Below, piece by piece: positions 1 through 8,251 of a DNA stretch of 47,070 bases; position 1 is the first letter of the stretch, and each line of letters opens with the position of its first letter. The stretch is from Oscillibacter sp. (GTDB lineage Bacteria; Bacillota; Clostridia; Oscillospirales; Oscillospiraceae), in assembly GCA_020025475.1 (NCBI GenBank), contig JAHHSA010000008.1:1-47070 (forward strand), given 5' to 3'. The translations under genes were made by a program, and so were the position numbers. The notes beneath the pieces are model-generated. The model made no database searches. It saw only the letters and a program-made list of their open reading frames with translations, and had not been told where the DNA came from.

Positions 1-935
1 CCGGTGGGGGTGCCGCGGCCGCTGGAGAAGACGACCACCTGTGCGCCGCCGGCCACCATAGCCGCCACGGAAGAGGGATCGTTGCCCGGGGTGTCCATGA
101 TGACAAGCCCGCTCTTGGGGGTGATCTGCTTGGCGTAGTCATACACAGCGCTGACAGGGCTGTGGCCGCCCTTGTGGATGCAGCCCAGGGATTTTTCCTC
201 CAGGGTGGTAATGCCGCCGGCCTTGTTGCCGGGAGAGGGGTTGCCCTCACGGACTTCCTCGCCCACCAGCTGCAAGGCCTTCTCGTAGCGATGCACAATG
301 CCCAGGATCTGGTCGTGGACCTCGGGGCTCACGGCACGCTTGGCCAGAATGTGCTCCGCACCGATGAACTCGGTGGTCTCAGACAGGATGGAGGTGCCGC
401 CGGCAGCCACCAGCAGATCGCTCATCTGGCCGATGACGGGGTTTGCGGCCAGACCGCTGGTAGGATCGGAGCCACCGCACTCGGTGCCCACGATCAGCTC
501 AGAGATGGGGAATTCCTCGCGGCGCAGCATGGAGGCCTCCTGGACCATCTCCTTTGCATAGCGAACAGCCAGATCCACGGCTTTCAGCGTGCCGCCGGCT
601 TCCTGGATGATGACCTGCTTGAGAGGCTTGTTGGTGCGCTCCTGGATGGCGGCAGCCACCAGGTCCATCTGGCAGTTCTCACAGCCCAGGGAGATGATGA
701 CAGTACCGTACACATTGGGGTTGGCAGCGTAGCCTGCCATGACGTCCATAGTCAGCTGCTGGTCGGAGGCCACCTGAGAGCAGCCGTTCTGGTTGTTAAA
801 GGTAACAGCGCCGTTCACCTGGGCAGCGGCGATGCGGGTGGTGTCAGAGGCGCAGACACTGGCGGGCAGAATCAGCACATGGTTGCGGACGCCCACCCGG
901 CCGTCGGGGCGCTTATAGCCGTAAAAAGTTTTCAT
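1..935 (-). CDS. UxaA-family dehydratase, large subunit (partial, 3' end outside window)
   Basis: The 311 visible residues from the ATG at 935 match the large domain of the UxaA/GarD altronate-galactarate dehydratase family, which removes water from sugar acids to give 2-keto-3-deoxy acids, usually with an iron centre. Seen: an opening YKRPDGRVGVRNHVLILP, a cysteine-containing NNQNGCSQ motif, SLGCENCQMD, and the family signature VGTECGGSDPTSGLAANP. The start follows a good AGGAGGAAGACC-type ribosome binding site. It lies 11 bp after a small SAF-domain gene, so the enzyme is split into two polypeptides, as in many Firmicutes. Substrate cannot be read from sequence; GntP and LarA-like neighbours suggest a hydroxy or sugar acid. 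The C-terminal part lies beyond position 1. Confidence 0.9.
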   Translation of the reverse strand, partial: MKTFYGYKRPDGRVGVRNHVLILPASVCASDTTRIAAAQVNGAVTFNNQNGCSQVASDQQLTMDVMAGYAANPNVYGTVIISLGCENCQMDLVAAAIQERTNKPLKQVIIQEAGGTLKAVDLAVRYAKEMVQEASMLRREEFPISELIVGTECGGSDPTSGLAANPVIGQMSDLLVAAGGTSILSETTEFIGAEHILAKRAVSPEVHDQILGIVHRYEKALQLVGEEVREGNPSPGNKAGGITTLEEKSLGCIHKGGHSPVSAVYDYAKQITPKSGLVIMDTPGNDPSSVAAMVAGGAQVVVFSSGRGTPT

Positions 936-946
936 GGTCTTCCTCC

Positions 947-1228
947 TCAGTCCAGATTTTCACGGTGGCTGGCCACGTTGTGAACGTGGACGTGAGCACC
1001 AGCCTTGATGTCCTCGGCGGCAATGCCGATGTGCTGGCCGTACTTCACGATGGGCTCATCTTTGGAAATGTCCCGGACAGCCAGCTTGTGATAGATGGTG
1101 ATGTCCTGGAGAGCGGTGAGGGAAACATCCTTACCGTCGCAGGCATAAGTGACGGTCTCACCGGCTGCAATAGGCTCGATGGCGACTGCCACGTTGTCCT
1201 GCGGGTCAATAATCATTGCGTTACGCAT
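947..1228 (-). CDS. UxaA-family dehydratase, small SAF-domain subunit
   Basis: A 93-residue protein of the SAF type, the N-terminal module of altronate/galactarate dehydratases, here a separate gene. Seen: DPQDNVAVAIEPIAAGE near the start and the closing KYGQHIGIAAEDIKAGAHVHVHNV, typical of this domain. The ATG at 1228 is chosen because AAGGAG sits about nine bases upstream; an in-frame upstream start at 1273 would begin almost at the gntP stop without such a site. It is followed 11 bp later by the large subunit, and the two are expected to form one enzyme. Confidence 0.85.
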   Translation of the reverse strand: MRNAMIIDPQDNVAVAIEPIAAGETVTYACDGKDVSLTALQDITIYHKLAVRDISKDEPIVKYGQHIGIAAEDIKAGAHVHVHNVASHRENLD

Positions 1229-1273
1229 ACTTGTTTTTGCTCCTTTTATGCGGCGCAGGGCCGCGCGTTTCAA

Positions 1274-2644
1274 TTACAGAGGGATAACCAGTGCGCCCAC
1301 CAGAGCCAGCAGGAAGATGAACGCAGAGGAGATGAAAGAACCCAGAGTGTAGGTCTTCAGGCCGCCGGTAACGGTGAGGCCGGACATGTTGGTGGCAACC
1401 CAGAAGCCAGAGTCGTTGACGTGGCCAATGGAGTTACCGCCGGAAAGGCAGGCCAGAGCCAGCCAGACGGGATGGCAGCCGATGGCGGGGGCCACGGTGG
1501 CCATGATGGTCATGGAGGTCATGCCGGCCACGGTGCCAGAGCCCTGCGCCACGCGGAAGATCATGCCGATCAGATAGCACAGGAACATGGCGGGCACCAC
1601 GGAGTTGGTGCCGGTGCTCAGCAGAGAGACAATGGAGTCGCCGATGCCGGTAGCGGCGATGACGGAAGAGAAGCTGCCGCCTGCGCCGGTGATCAGCAGC
1701 ACCACACCTGCGCTCTTGAGAGCTTCGCCTGCGGATGCTTCAAAGTTGGCACGGCCGATGTACTTGATGCTGACCAGATAAGCACCCAGGGTGCCCAGCA
1801 GCATGGCGATGACCTTCTCGCCCAGGAAGGTGCAGATCACGGGGGACTCTTCAAACAGAGCGTTGCCCACGGTACCAGCCAGGATGCAGAGAATGGGGAT
1901 AATAATGGGCAGGAGACTCATGAAGAAGGAGGGGCGGGGACGGTTCGTGTCAGCGTCGCGCTTGGCAGAGTCGATGAGTTCGGTGACCACGTTGGAGCTG
2001 TGGTTGACGTCCTTGTCCTCGTTCCAGATGCCGCGCTCGTGGATCTTGATGAACACGAAGTCGGACAGCAGAACGGTAATGAGGCCCACCACCAGGCCGA
2101 CACCCATCATGATGCCCAGGTCAAAGCCAAAGATATCAGCAGCGGCCAGGGGGTTGGGCGTGGGCGGAACCACGCAATGTGCAGTCGTTGCACCGATGGT
2201 CAGGCAGCCGGTAACGTAGCACATCTTTTTGTTGATCTTGGCGGCAATGGTGATGCCAATGGGAATCAGAATCACGAAGGTGACATCAAAAAACACGGGG
2301 ATGGACAGCACAAAGCCTGCCAGAGAAATGGCCCACATGGCTCGTTTTTCGGGGAAGGCAGAGACGATCTTGTCGGCAATGACGCCGGCTGCGCCGCTGT
2401 CATTGAGCAGCTGGCCCAAGATGACGCCGAAGCCGATGGGAAGACCAATGCTGGTCATCATACTGCCAAACCCGGAGGAAATGGTGGAGACGGTGTCTGT
2501 AAGGCCAAGTCCGCCCATCACGCCCATATAAAGGCATGCAAGGACCATGCCAATAGAAGCATTGAGCTTCAGGACAATGATGCAGAACAGGATGATGGCG
2601 ATGGAGATCACCAGGTGCAGAATGAGCATTGCGGGAGTAATCAT
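1274..2644 (-). CDS. GntP-family gluconate/hydroxy-acid:H+ symporter
   Basis: A 456-residue, highly hydrophobic inner-membrane protein with about 12 to 14 predicted membrane segments, the usual length of the GntP family, which imports gluconate, idonate, glycerate and related acids with protons. Seen: the start LILHLVISIAIILFCI, the conserved GSMMTSIGLPIGFGVILGQLL stretch, and CLSGGNSIGHVNDSGFW near residues 395-410, a GntP hallmark. An AAAGGA site lies upstream of the ATG at 2644. The next two genes encode the split UxaA-type dehydratase, so it most likely brings in the substrate of that enzyme or of the upstream LarA homologue. Exact substrate unknown. Confidence 0.9.
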   Translation of the reverse strand: MITPAMLILHLVISIAIILFCIIVLKLNASIGMVLACLYMGVMGGLGLTDTVSTISSGFGSMMTSIGLPIGFGVILGQLLNDSGAAGVIADKIVSAFPEKRAMWAISLAGFVLSIPVFFDVTFVILIPIGITIAAKINKKMCYVTGCLTIGATTAHCVVPPTPNPLAAADIFGFDLGIMMGVGLVVGLITVLLSDFVFIKIHERGIWNEDKDVNHSSNVVTELIDSAKRDADTNRPRPSFFMSLLPIIIPILCILAGTVGNALFEESPVICTFLGEKVIAMLLGTLGAYLVSIKYIGRANFEASAGEALKSAGVVLLITGAGGSFSSVIAATGIGDSIVSLLSTGTNSVVPAMFLCYLIGMIFRVAQGSGTVAGMTSMTIMATVAPAIGCHPVWLALACLSGGNSIGHVNDSGFWVATNMSGLTVTGGLKTYTLGSFISSAFIFLLALVGALVIPL

Positions 2645-2715
2645 ACATGTGTTCCTTTCTCTTTTTAAGATCGAAATTTATATCGACAGCCAAGTTTGTT
2701 GGCTGTTCTGTCAGA

Positions 2716-2733
2716 GGCCCGGTTGCCCGGGCC
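2716..2733 (-). terminator. intercistronic hairpin after the larA-like gene
   Basis: GGCCCGG (2716-2722) and CCGGGCC (2727-2733) form a 7-bp GC stem with a TTGC loop, just past the stop of the larA-like gene. No U-run follows on the minus strand, so it is more likely a processing or attenuation element between larA-like and gntP than a full terminator. Confidence 0.4.
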
Positions 2734-2742
2734 CGGACATAC

Positions 2743-4026
2743 TTAGAACAGGTTGCCCTCTGCGTCGAAGTCGAAGTCGTAGGGCTCAGACAGGATCTCG
2801 ATGTTGGGATTGGCTTTCGCCAGAGGCAGCATGGCCTCAGAGATCTCAATATACTCGATGTGTGCGGTATTGGGGATGCGGATCATCTTCATGTTGTTCT
2901 GATCCTCAGCCTCAGGGCAGCAGCACAGTGCCAGCTGCATGGCCTCCCGGTCATTGTCCATAATCATTGGGATCTTCATCAGGTGCAGGAAGGTATTGGT
3001 CACGCCGGTGGGGTAGGTCATCTCCAGCTTCATCTTGTTGAACAGACGCCGGGTGGTGACCTCAGCCAGGCCGATACCCTGGGCATTGCCGTGGGTCTCG
3101 TCGGTCAGGTCCAGAATGACGCACTTTTCTGCCTGAATGCCACCGGTGCAGTATTTGGGCTGGACAAACCGGCCGGACACGTTGGGGTCCATGCCGTCGC
3201 CGGAGATGTTCTTGCCGATCTTGTCCACCACCAGCACGTCACACTTGTCAAACATGAGGTGGGCGATGGTTTTGTAGGAGATTTCCTTCAGCTTCGGCTC
3301 TTCGGTAATGATCTCATTGGGGTCGAGTCCCTTGATCAGATAGGTGTCGTCATAGGCGTTTTCAATGATGGCAATACCACCCAGCACCGGGCAGTTTTTC
3401 AGAATGGTTCTGCCATACTCCTCCACCAGCTCATGCATGATGGCAGGGCTCTGAGAGTGTAGTGCGTTGGCACCCACCTGCTTGCCCAGACCAATGGCCA
3501 TCATCTTCATGAGGCCGCTTTCATAGGGGCCTCGGAAGGAGGTGTGGGGCTTGATGCGGTTGAAGAGCAGGATTCCGTCGGCTTCCGCAGCGTTTTTATC
3601 GATGCGAACGTGCTGATGACGCTTCTCGGAAATGCCGATTTCAACCGTATCCATGCAGCTCTTCACCGGGCAGCCCATGTTTTCCTCGGTGATGCCGTAG
3701 TCGGTGAGGATCTGCAGCTGGCCCTCGGCGGTGGCGCCGCCGTGACTCCCCATTGCAGCCACGATAAACGGCTCTGCGCCCTGCTCCTTCAGGAAGTCCA
3801 CAATGGTGCGGGTCATGAGTGCGTAGTGATTGATGCCGCGGCTGCCGCAGGTGATGGCGATTTTCATACCGGGCTTGATCTGTCCGGCCAGAGCGTCCCG
3901 GCCCAGCTCCCGGCGAATGACGCCTGGAATCTCAGACTCGGAAATGCAGGTACGGTCAAAATTCTGCCGGATCTTCACCATCCGGGGAATGGGGACGTCT
4001 TTGATAAGGTTGGTGATCGTTTTCAT
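2743..4026 (-). CDS. LarA-superfamily (DUF2088) nickel-pincer racemase/epimerase homologue
   Basis: A 427-residue protein, the length of lactate racemase LarA (about 424). The family uses a nickel pincer nucleotide to racemise or epimerise 2-hydroxy acids; known members act on lactate, malate or gluconate. Seen: candidate catalytic His95 in AAMGSHGG and His161 in RIKPHTSF, candidate cofactor-linking Lys174 in ESGLMKMM, and His190 in VGANALH. The Lys-to-His spacing of 16 equals that of Lys184-His200 in LarA, which argues for a functional cofactor site. Start at 4026 has GGAGG nine bases upstream. It lies between an AbrB-type membrane protein and GntP, upstream of a UxaA dehydratase, so it may set the stereochemistry of the acid before dehydration. 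No larB, larC or larE maturation genes are in the window. Confidence 0.8.
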   Translation of the reverse strand: MKTITNLIKDVPIPRMVKIRQNFDRTCISESEIPGVIRRELGRDALAGQIKPGMKIAITCGSRGINHYALMTRTIVDFLKEQGAEPFIVAAMGSHGGATAEGQLQILTDYGITEENMGCPVKSCMDTVEIGISEKRHQHVRIDKNAAEADGILLFNRIKPHTSFRGPYESGLMKMMAIGLGKQVGANALHSQSPAIMHELVEEYGRTILKNCPVLGGIAIIENAYDDTYLIKGLDPNEIITEEPKLKEISYKTIAHLMFDKCDVLVVDKIGKNISGDGMDPNVSGRFVQPKYCTGGIQAEKCVILDLTDETHGNAQGIGLAEVTTRRLFNKMKLEMTYPTGVTNTFLHLMKIPMIMDNDREAMQLALCCCPEAEDQNNMKMIRIPNTAHIEYIEISEAMLPLAKANPNIEILSEPYDFDFDAEGNLF

Positions 4027-4065
4027 GAGTATTCCTCCAAAAATTGAGTTTCGCAGATTGCGATC

Positions 4066-5118
4066 TTATAAGAATGTGCCGATCAGTCGGCTGAGCCCCA
4101 GACAGATCTGAGGGAAAACCGCTGTGGCAATGAGCAGGCGGTAGATTTGCACCAGCACCAGACGGGGGCTGCGGAAGCCCAGATCGTCCGCGATGAGAGC
4201 CATATCGGAGGCCCCTGCCGGAGTGAGCATCAGCATTCCCTCCCGCAGCGGGACGCCGCAGCGCTTTTCCATCCACCAGCCAAAGAGAACTGCGTTAATC
4301 AGCAGCACCACCAGGGTGATGAGAATCGCAGACAGTACCGCACTCAGGTTGCCGAAGTGGCTGGGGTCCAGCAAGCAGCCCACATAGGCGCCGGAGAGCA
4401 CCTGAGCCGCCTGGCGGAGATTGCCTGGAAAGCGGATGGTAAAGCCACAGAAATTCAGCACAAAGGTGCTGATGAGCGGGCAGACAATGGAGGCAGCGGG
4501 AATATGCAGCCGGTTGCCCAGCCAGGCAGCCAGTGCTGACACCGACAGGGCAAGCAGCAGGCGCAACGTATTCCCCTTGGGTGCAGGTTCTGTCACCTCG
4601 CTGCCCTCTGTGCCCGTGTCCGTTTCAATGGGGGCAGTAAACCGATTTACCACCACTGGGAAAACCATCATTCCCACAATCAGGCGGCAGAAATGAACCA
4701 TCAGTACCTTGGAGGCATCCGCTCCAAAGTCCACAGCAATCAGGGTCACATCGGAAATGCCGCCGGGAATCGCACAGACAAGGCAGCTCAAAAAGTCCGA
4801 GTAGCCAGCAAAGTACAGAAGAAAGCCGATGGTGAGGTTCACCAGCAGCAGGGAGAAGGTGATCAGGATCACCGGCTTCCAGAAGGTGCGCAGTCTGCGA
4901 AAATCATCCCGGCTGGCCGAGCAGCCGATGAATGTTCCCGCAATAATCTGGGCCAGGTGCTTTGCAGAACCAGGCAGGGCGCCCAGTCCAAAGACAGACA
5001 GCACAGACGCGGCCAGCACCGCGCCAATCATCATGCCAGCAGGGACATGGCGGCGGTGCAGCAGCCATCCCGCAGCGGCGCTGAGGCCCAGCGTAAAAAG
5101 CATGGAAAATATAGTCAT
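4066..5118 (-). CDS. AbrB-family integral membrane protein (putative transporter)
   Basis: A 350-residue hydrophobic protein of the AbrB/ammonia-monooxygenase-like membrane family, built of two similar halves of about 160 residues, each with several helices and a GA-x-x-GC type segment (FIGCSASRDD near residue 70 and GAYVGCLLDPSHF near 220). Roles in this family are poorly known; export of acids has been suggested. The ATG at 5118 is preferred over an in-frame GTG at 5145 because GAAGGG lies six bases before it, whereas the GTG overlaps the space just after the regulator stop. It follows the sigma-54 activator by 30 bp and precedes the larA-like gene by 39 bp, so the three are probably cotranscribed. 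Confidence 0.75.
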   Translation of the reverse strand: MTIFSMLFTLGLSAAAGWLLHRRHVPAGMMIGAVLAASVLSVFGLGALPGSAKHLAQIIAGTFIGCSASRDDFRRLRTFWKPVILITFSLLLVNLTIGFLLYFAGYSDFLSCLVCAIPGGISDVTLIAVDFGADASKVLMVHFCRLIVGMMVFPVVVNRFTAPIETDTGTEGSEVTEPAPKGNTLRLLLALSVSALAAWLGNRLHIPAASIVCPLISTFVLNFCGFTIRFPGNLRQAAQVLSGAYVGCLLDPSHFGNLSAVLSAILITLVVLLINAVLFGWWMEKRCGVPLREGMLMLTPAGASDMALIADDLGFRSPRLVLVQIYRLLIATAVFPQICLGLSRLIGTFL

Positions 5119-5148
5119 GAGTATCCCTTCATTAGGTTTGATCACAGA

Positions 5149-7059
5149 TCAGCGGGGTTTGCTTTCCCGTTCCTCCGCTTCCTGCTGTCGTTTGGTCATT
5201 CGCCAGAGGGTGGTTCGGGAGACCCCCAGTTCCCGTGCAATGTCTTTTTTCTTCTTGGCAGCCGGCGGAATGGTCGGTGTGCTCTGCACGACGAACTGCG
5301 GCTGTGCAGGTGCGCTCTGGAGGAGAACGGGAGTTTCTGAGAAAACATGAAACTCATGCAGCGCCGCCGCACTCACGTCCGACGAGTCACAGAGCACCAC
5401 CAGGCGCTCACAGATGTTGCGAAGCTCACGAACATTGCCGGGCCAGGCATAGCGCCGAAGCTGTTCCTTGGCCTCCGCAGTCAGCTGAGGCGCTTTCTTG
5501 CCCGATTCCGCGGCAAAGATGCGAAGATGTCCCTCCATGAGGGGGATAATATCATCGGGGCGTTCCCGCAGGGGGGGAATATAGAGTTCGAGCGTATTCA
5601 ATCGGTACAGCAGGTCGCTGCGAAAGCGGCCTCTGGCAATCTGCTCATAAATATTCACGTTTGTAGCCGCAATCACGCGCACGTCAATGGGAATGACAGA
5701 GGTGCTGCCAATGCGGCGGATTTCTTTGGCCTGTAACACGCGCAGCAGCTTTGCCTGCAGGGAAACCGGGATTTCCCCAATTTCGTCCAGAAAAATGGTG
5801 CCGTGATTGGCCAATTCAAAAAGTCCGGTTTTTCCGCTGCGGGACGCGCCGGAGAAGGCGCCCGGCTCATAACCGAACATCTCACTTTCCAGCAGGTTTT
5901 CCGGCAGGTTTGCGCAGTTGACGGCAACAAATGGCTGCTCCATCCGACTGCTGGCCGCGTGGATGCTGTGGGCAAACAGCTCCTTTCCCGTACCGGTATC
6001 GCCGGTGATGAGGACGTTGGAACGCGCCTGGGAGAATTTCTTGGCGATTTCCACCTTTTTCTGCATCTCTCCACTTACGGCGATAATGTCACGGAAAGTG
6101 TATTTTGCAGCGAGTCCCTTGCGCTCCAGACTTTTGCGTGAGGCAGGTTCCTCTGCCACCGACTTGGCAGCCGGCTTTGTGGTAATGAGGGTACCAATGC
6201 CTGACGCCTCGCCGGAAATCAGCTTGTATTTCACGAAATATTTTTGACCATTGAGATCAATGATGCTTTCGGTGCCGTTCTGGCACGGGTTTTCCCGGCT
6301 GCCAATATAGGTCAGTGCCGGGTTGATGTGGTTGACAGGGCTGCCCTGCCAATCCTGGTGGAAGGCTAGTTTATAAAGCCGATAGGCCTGTCCGTTGGCC
6401 TCCAGCACCATGCCGGTTTCATCCACAGCAAGCACGGCATCGTCGCTGTTGTCCAGGATCATGCGGATCATGTTGGCCTTGGTGCGCTTGGTGTTAATGC
6501 TCTTAGCCGCCTGAAGCACATCCTGCATGGCCCGCTTGAGTGTAGCGGGGCGGATGTAAATATAGGTGCAGGGAATGCCCCGCTCCGCGCAGATGTTGGA
6601 AACCGTACCGCCTGCGACAATGGCATCCACGCCGTCCCGCTGGCAGGCATCCACAGCTGCATAGGCACTTTGCTCGTCCACGACATCATAGAGCCGAACC
6701 TCAGCCCGGCTCAGCTCGGAAAGCCCCGGCAAAAGCCGGTGAAGCTCGTCCCGCTTCAGGCAGATGCCAATTCTCCGGGGATGGAAGGTGTCCCGACACT
6801 CCAGCAGCGCTTCCAGAATTTCGGTACCGTCGAAGTCCAGATGGGCAATGTGCTTCTCCGGGTATCTGGCGCAGAGCATCCGGTAGGTAATGCCGCGGGC
6901 AAGAATGGCATCATAGCTGTCCAGATGCTCCAGTGCCTCAGGATTTCCGAAGTGGTGAACGGCAGTGATATGAACCTCCTCCGACTGCATGGTGCGAACC
7001 AGTCCCTGAACATACGTCAGCTGATCCGCCGCAGGCGCAAAGATGATGACATTGACCAT
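5149..7059 (-). CDS. sigma-54-dependent transcriptional activator, PrpR type
   Basis: A 636-residue bacterial enhancer-binding protein. Order seen: an N-terminal PrpR_N-type ligand-sensing domain (about 1-190), a PAS-like domain (about 195-290), an AAA+ domain with Walker A GDTGTGKE (353-360), the sigma-54 contact loop GAFSGA (400-405) and Walker B FLDEIGEI (423-430), and a C-terminal Fis-type helix-turn-helix (KKKDIARELGVSRTTLWR, about 603-620). The contact loop has Ser where most relatives have Thr (GAFTGA). PrpR_N regulators respond to small organic acids or their catabolites. It sits between tctC and the AbrB gene in a sugar-acid locus that starts with a sigma-54 promoter at 11420, its most likely target. 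The ATG at 7059 has AAGGAGCTTCCTT upstream. Confidence 0.93.
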   Translation of the reverse strand: MVNVIIFAPAADQLTYVQGLVRTMQSEEVHITAVHHFGNPEALEHLDSYDAILARGITYRMLCARYPEKHIAHLDFDGTEILEALLECRDTFHPRRIGICLKRDELHRLLPGLSELSRAEVRLYDVVDEQSAYAAVDACQRDGVDAIVAGGTVSNICAERGIPCTYIYIRPATLKRAMQDVLQAAKSINTKRTKANMIRMILDNSDDAVLAVDETGMVLEANGQAYRLYKLAFHQDWQGSPVNHINPALTYIGSRENPCQNGTESIIDLNGQKYFVKYKLISGEASGIGTLITTKPAAKSVAEEPASRKSLERKGLAAKYTFRDIIAVSGEMQKKVEIAKKFSQARSNVLITGDTGTGKELFAHSIHAASSRMEQPFVAVNCANLPENLLESEMFGYEPGAFSGASRSGKTGLFELANHGTIFLDEIGEIPVSLQAKLLRVLQAKEIRRIGSTSVIPIDVRVIAATNVNIYEQIARGRFRSDLLYRLNTLELYIPPLRERPDDIIPLMEGHLRIFAAESGKKAPQLTAEAKEQLRRYAWPGNVRELRNICERLVVLCDSSDVSAAALHEFHVFSETPVLLQSAPAQPQFVVQSTPTIPPAAKKKKDIARELGVSRTTLWRMTKRQQEAEERESKPR

Positions 7060-7110
7060 AAGGAAGCTCCTTTCTCACCGCGTCGAGAGCGGTCGTGTAG
7101 ATTTTTGATA

Positions 7111-7146
7111 ATTTAGGCGGGCCTGCATCAGCAGTCCCGCCTAAAT
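7111..7146 (-). terminator. hairpin after tctC (terminator or attenuator)
   Basis: ATTTAGGCGGG (7111-7121) pairs perfectly with CCCGCCTAAAT (7136-7146), an 11-bp stem. On the minus strand it is followed by TATCAAAAATC, a weak U-tract, so partial read-through into the activator gene 50 bases further on is plausible. Confidence 0.65.
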
Positions 7147-7164
7147 CATACTACATCTCTGTGC

Positions 7165-8202
7165 TTACTTCAAGTCATGTTCTGCCATATAGGCTGCCTC
7201 GTAGTCAGTCACATAAGTGGTGGCCTCGGCAGTGGACAGGTGCTGGTCGATCAGCTGGTTCTTCTCCAGGTACTCAGTGTGCCATGCATCGCTATCAGCA
7301 ACGGCATCCAGAGCAGCAGACCAGAACTCAACAGCAGCATCGCTCATGCTGGCAGGAGCAGCAACACCGCGCCACACGGGAACCTCGACGTTGTTGTAAT
7401 CGCCGATCTCGGACAGGGTGGGAACATCGGCCAGGTTGCCGACATAGCGCTCCTCAGCCAGAGCCAGCACGCCCTTCAGATCGCCGGACTCCACGTACTG
7501 GGAAGCGGCAGCGGGCTTGGAGATGACGAAGTCCACGTTGCCGCCCAGAGCAGAGGTGATGGCGTCGCCGGTGGAGTCATAGGTGATGTAACCCATCTGC
7601 TGCTCGGTCAGGCCAACCTCGTCCAGCAGCTTCTTGTAAGTGGTCAGATCGTCGCCCTTGGAACCGCCGATCACAACGAAGGTGCCGTTCTTGGCAGCCT
7701 CAATTGCAGCGGCAAAGTCGGACTGATCGCCGCCGTTCTTGGCGTAGTCAGTCTTCATGTCGGAAGTGGGGCAGGAGAAGAGCAGCTGCTTATCCACAGC
7801 CATGATTGCCAGGATGCGGAAGTTTGCAGCGCGGTTCTTGGTGTTGGTGACCATGGGGATCAGGTCGCCGGAGTTGAAGGTCAGCAGGGTGTAGTCTGCG
7901 TCGCCAGCCTTCATGGTTGCCACCAGGTTACGGCCAATCTCGCCGGAGCCGTCGGTCTTGTTGTCGGGAATGATGTTCTGACCGTTGACCAGGTTCTCGT
8001 TCTTCATGATGTCGGCAATCTTACGGGTGAAGATATCGGAGCCGCCGCCTGCAGAGGAGGTACAGATCCAGTTAATGTTCTTCTCGGGGACAAATGCTGC
8101 GGAATCGCCGTCCTCGGCGGGCGTGTCTGCGGGCTTGTTGCCGCATGCTGCCAGAGACATGGTCATCAGCAGCGCAAGAGTCAGTGCCATGAGTTTCTTC
8201 AT
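7165..8202 (-). CDS. tctC: TctC-type substrate-binding lipoprotein of a tripartite tricarboxylate transporter
   Basis: A 345-residue extracytoplasmic binding protein. The first 20 residues are a lipoprotein signal (KKLMALTLALLMTMSLAAC) with the lipobox Cys at 20, so it is anchored outside the membrane. The body contains INWICTSSAGGGSD, RKIADIM and GEIGRNLVATMKAGDADYTL, as in the TctC/Bug family that binds carboxylic acids such as citrate, tartrate and related acids. The gene ends the tctBAC group and a stem-loop follows. AAGGAG lies nine bases before the ATG. Ligand unknown; with a PdxA2-like enzyme at the head of the operon a four-carbon sugar acid is a reasonable guess. Confidence 0.88.
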   Translation of the reverse strand: MKKLMALTLALLMTMSLAACGNKPADTPAEDGDSAAFVPEKNINWICTSSAGGGSDIFTRKIADIMKNENLVNGQNIIPDNKTDGSGEIGRNLVATMKAGDADYTLLTFNSGDLIPMVTNTKNRAANFRILAIMAVDKQLLFSCPTSDMKTDYAKNGGDQSDFAAAIEAAKNGTFVVIGGSKGDDLTTYKKLLDEVGLTEQQMGYITYDSTGDAITSALGGNVDFVISKPAAASQYVESGDLKGVLALAEERYVGNLADVPTLSEIGDYNNVEVPVWRGVAAPASMSDAAVEFWSAALDAVADSDAWHTEYLEKNQLIDQHLSTAEATTYVTDYEAAYMAEHDLK

Positions 8203-8251
8203 TGTTCTTTTCTCCTTATTTCATTTTTTAACCTTTTGGGGTTAACGTAAT

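Noticed and set aside
965..2668. A 567-residue plus-strand open frame opposite the gntP and SAF-domain genes.
   Set aside because: Its translation is rich in Gly, His, Asp and Gln with no motif, as expected from an antisense shadow of a membrane protein gene.
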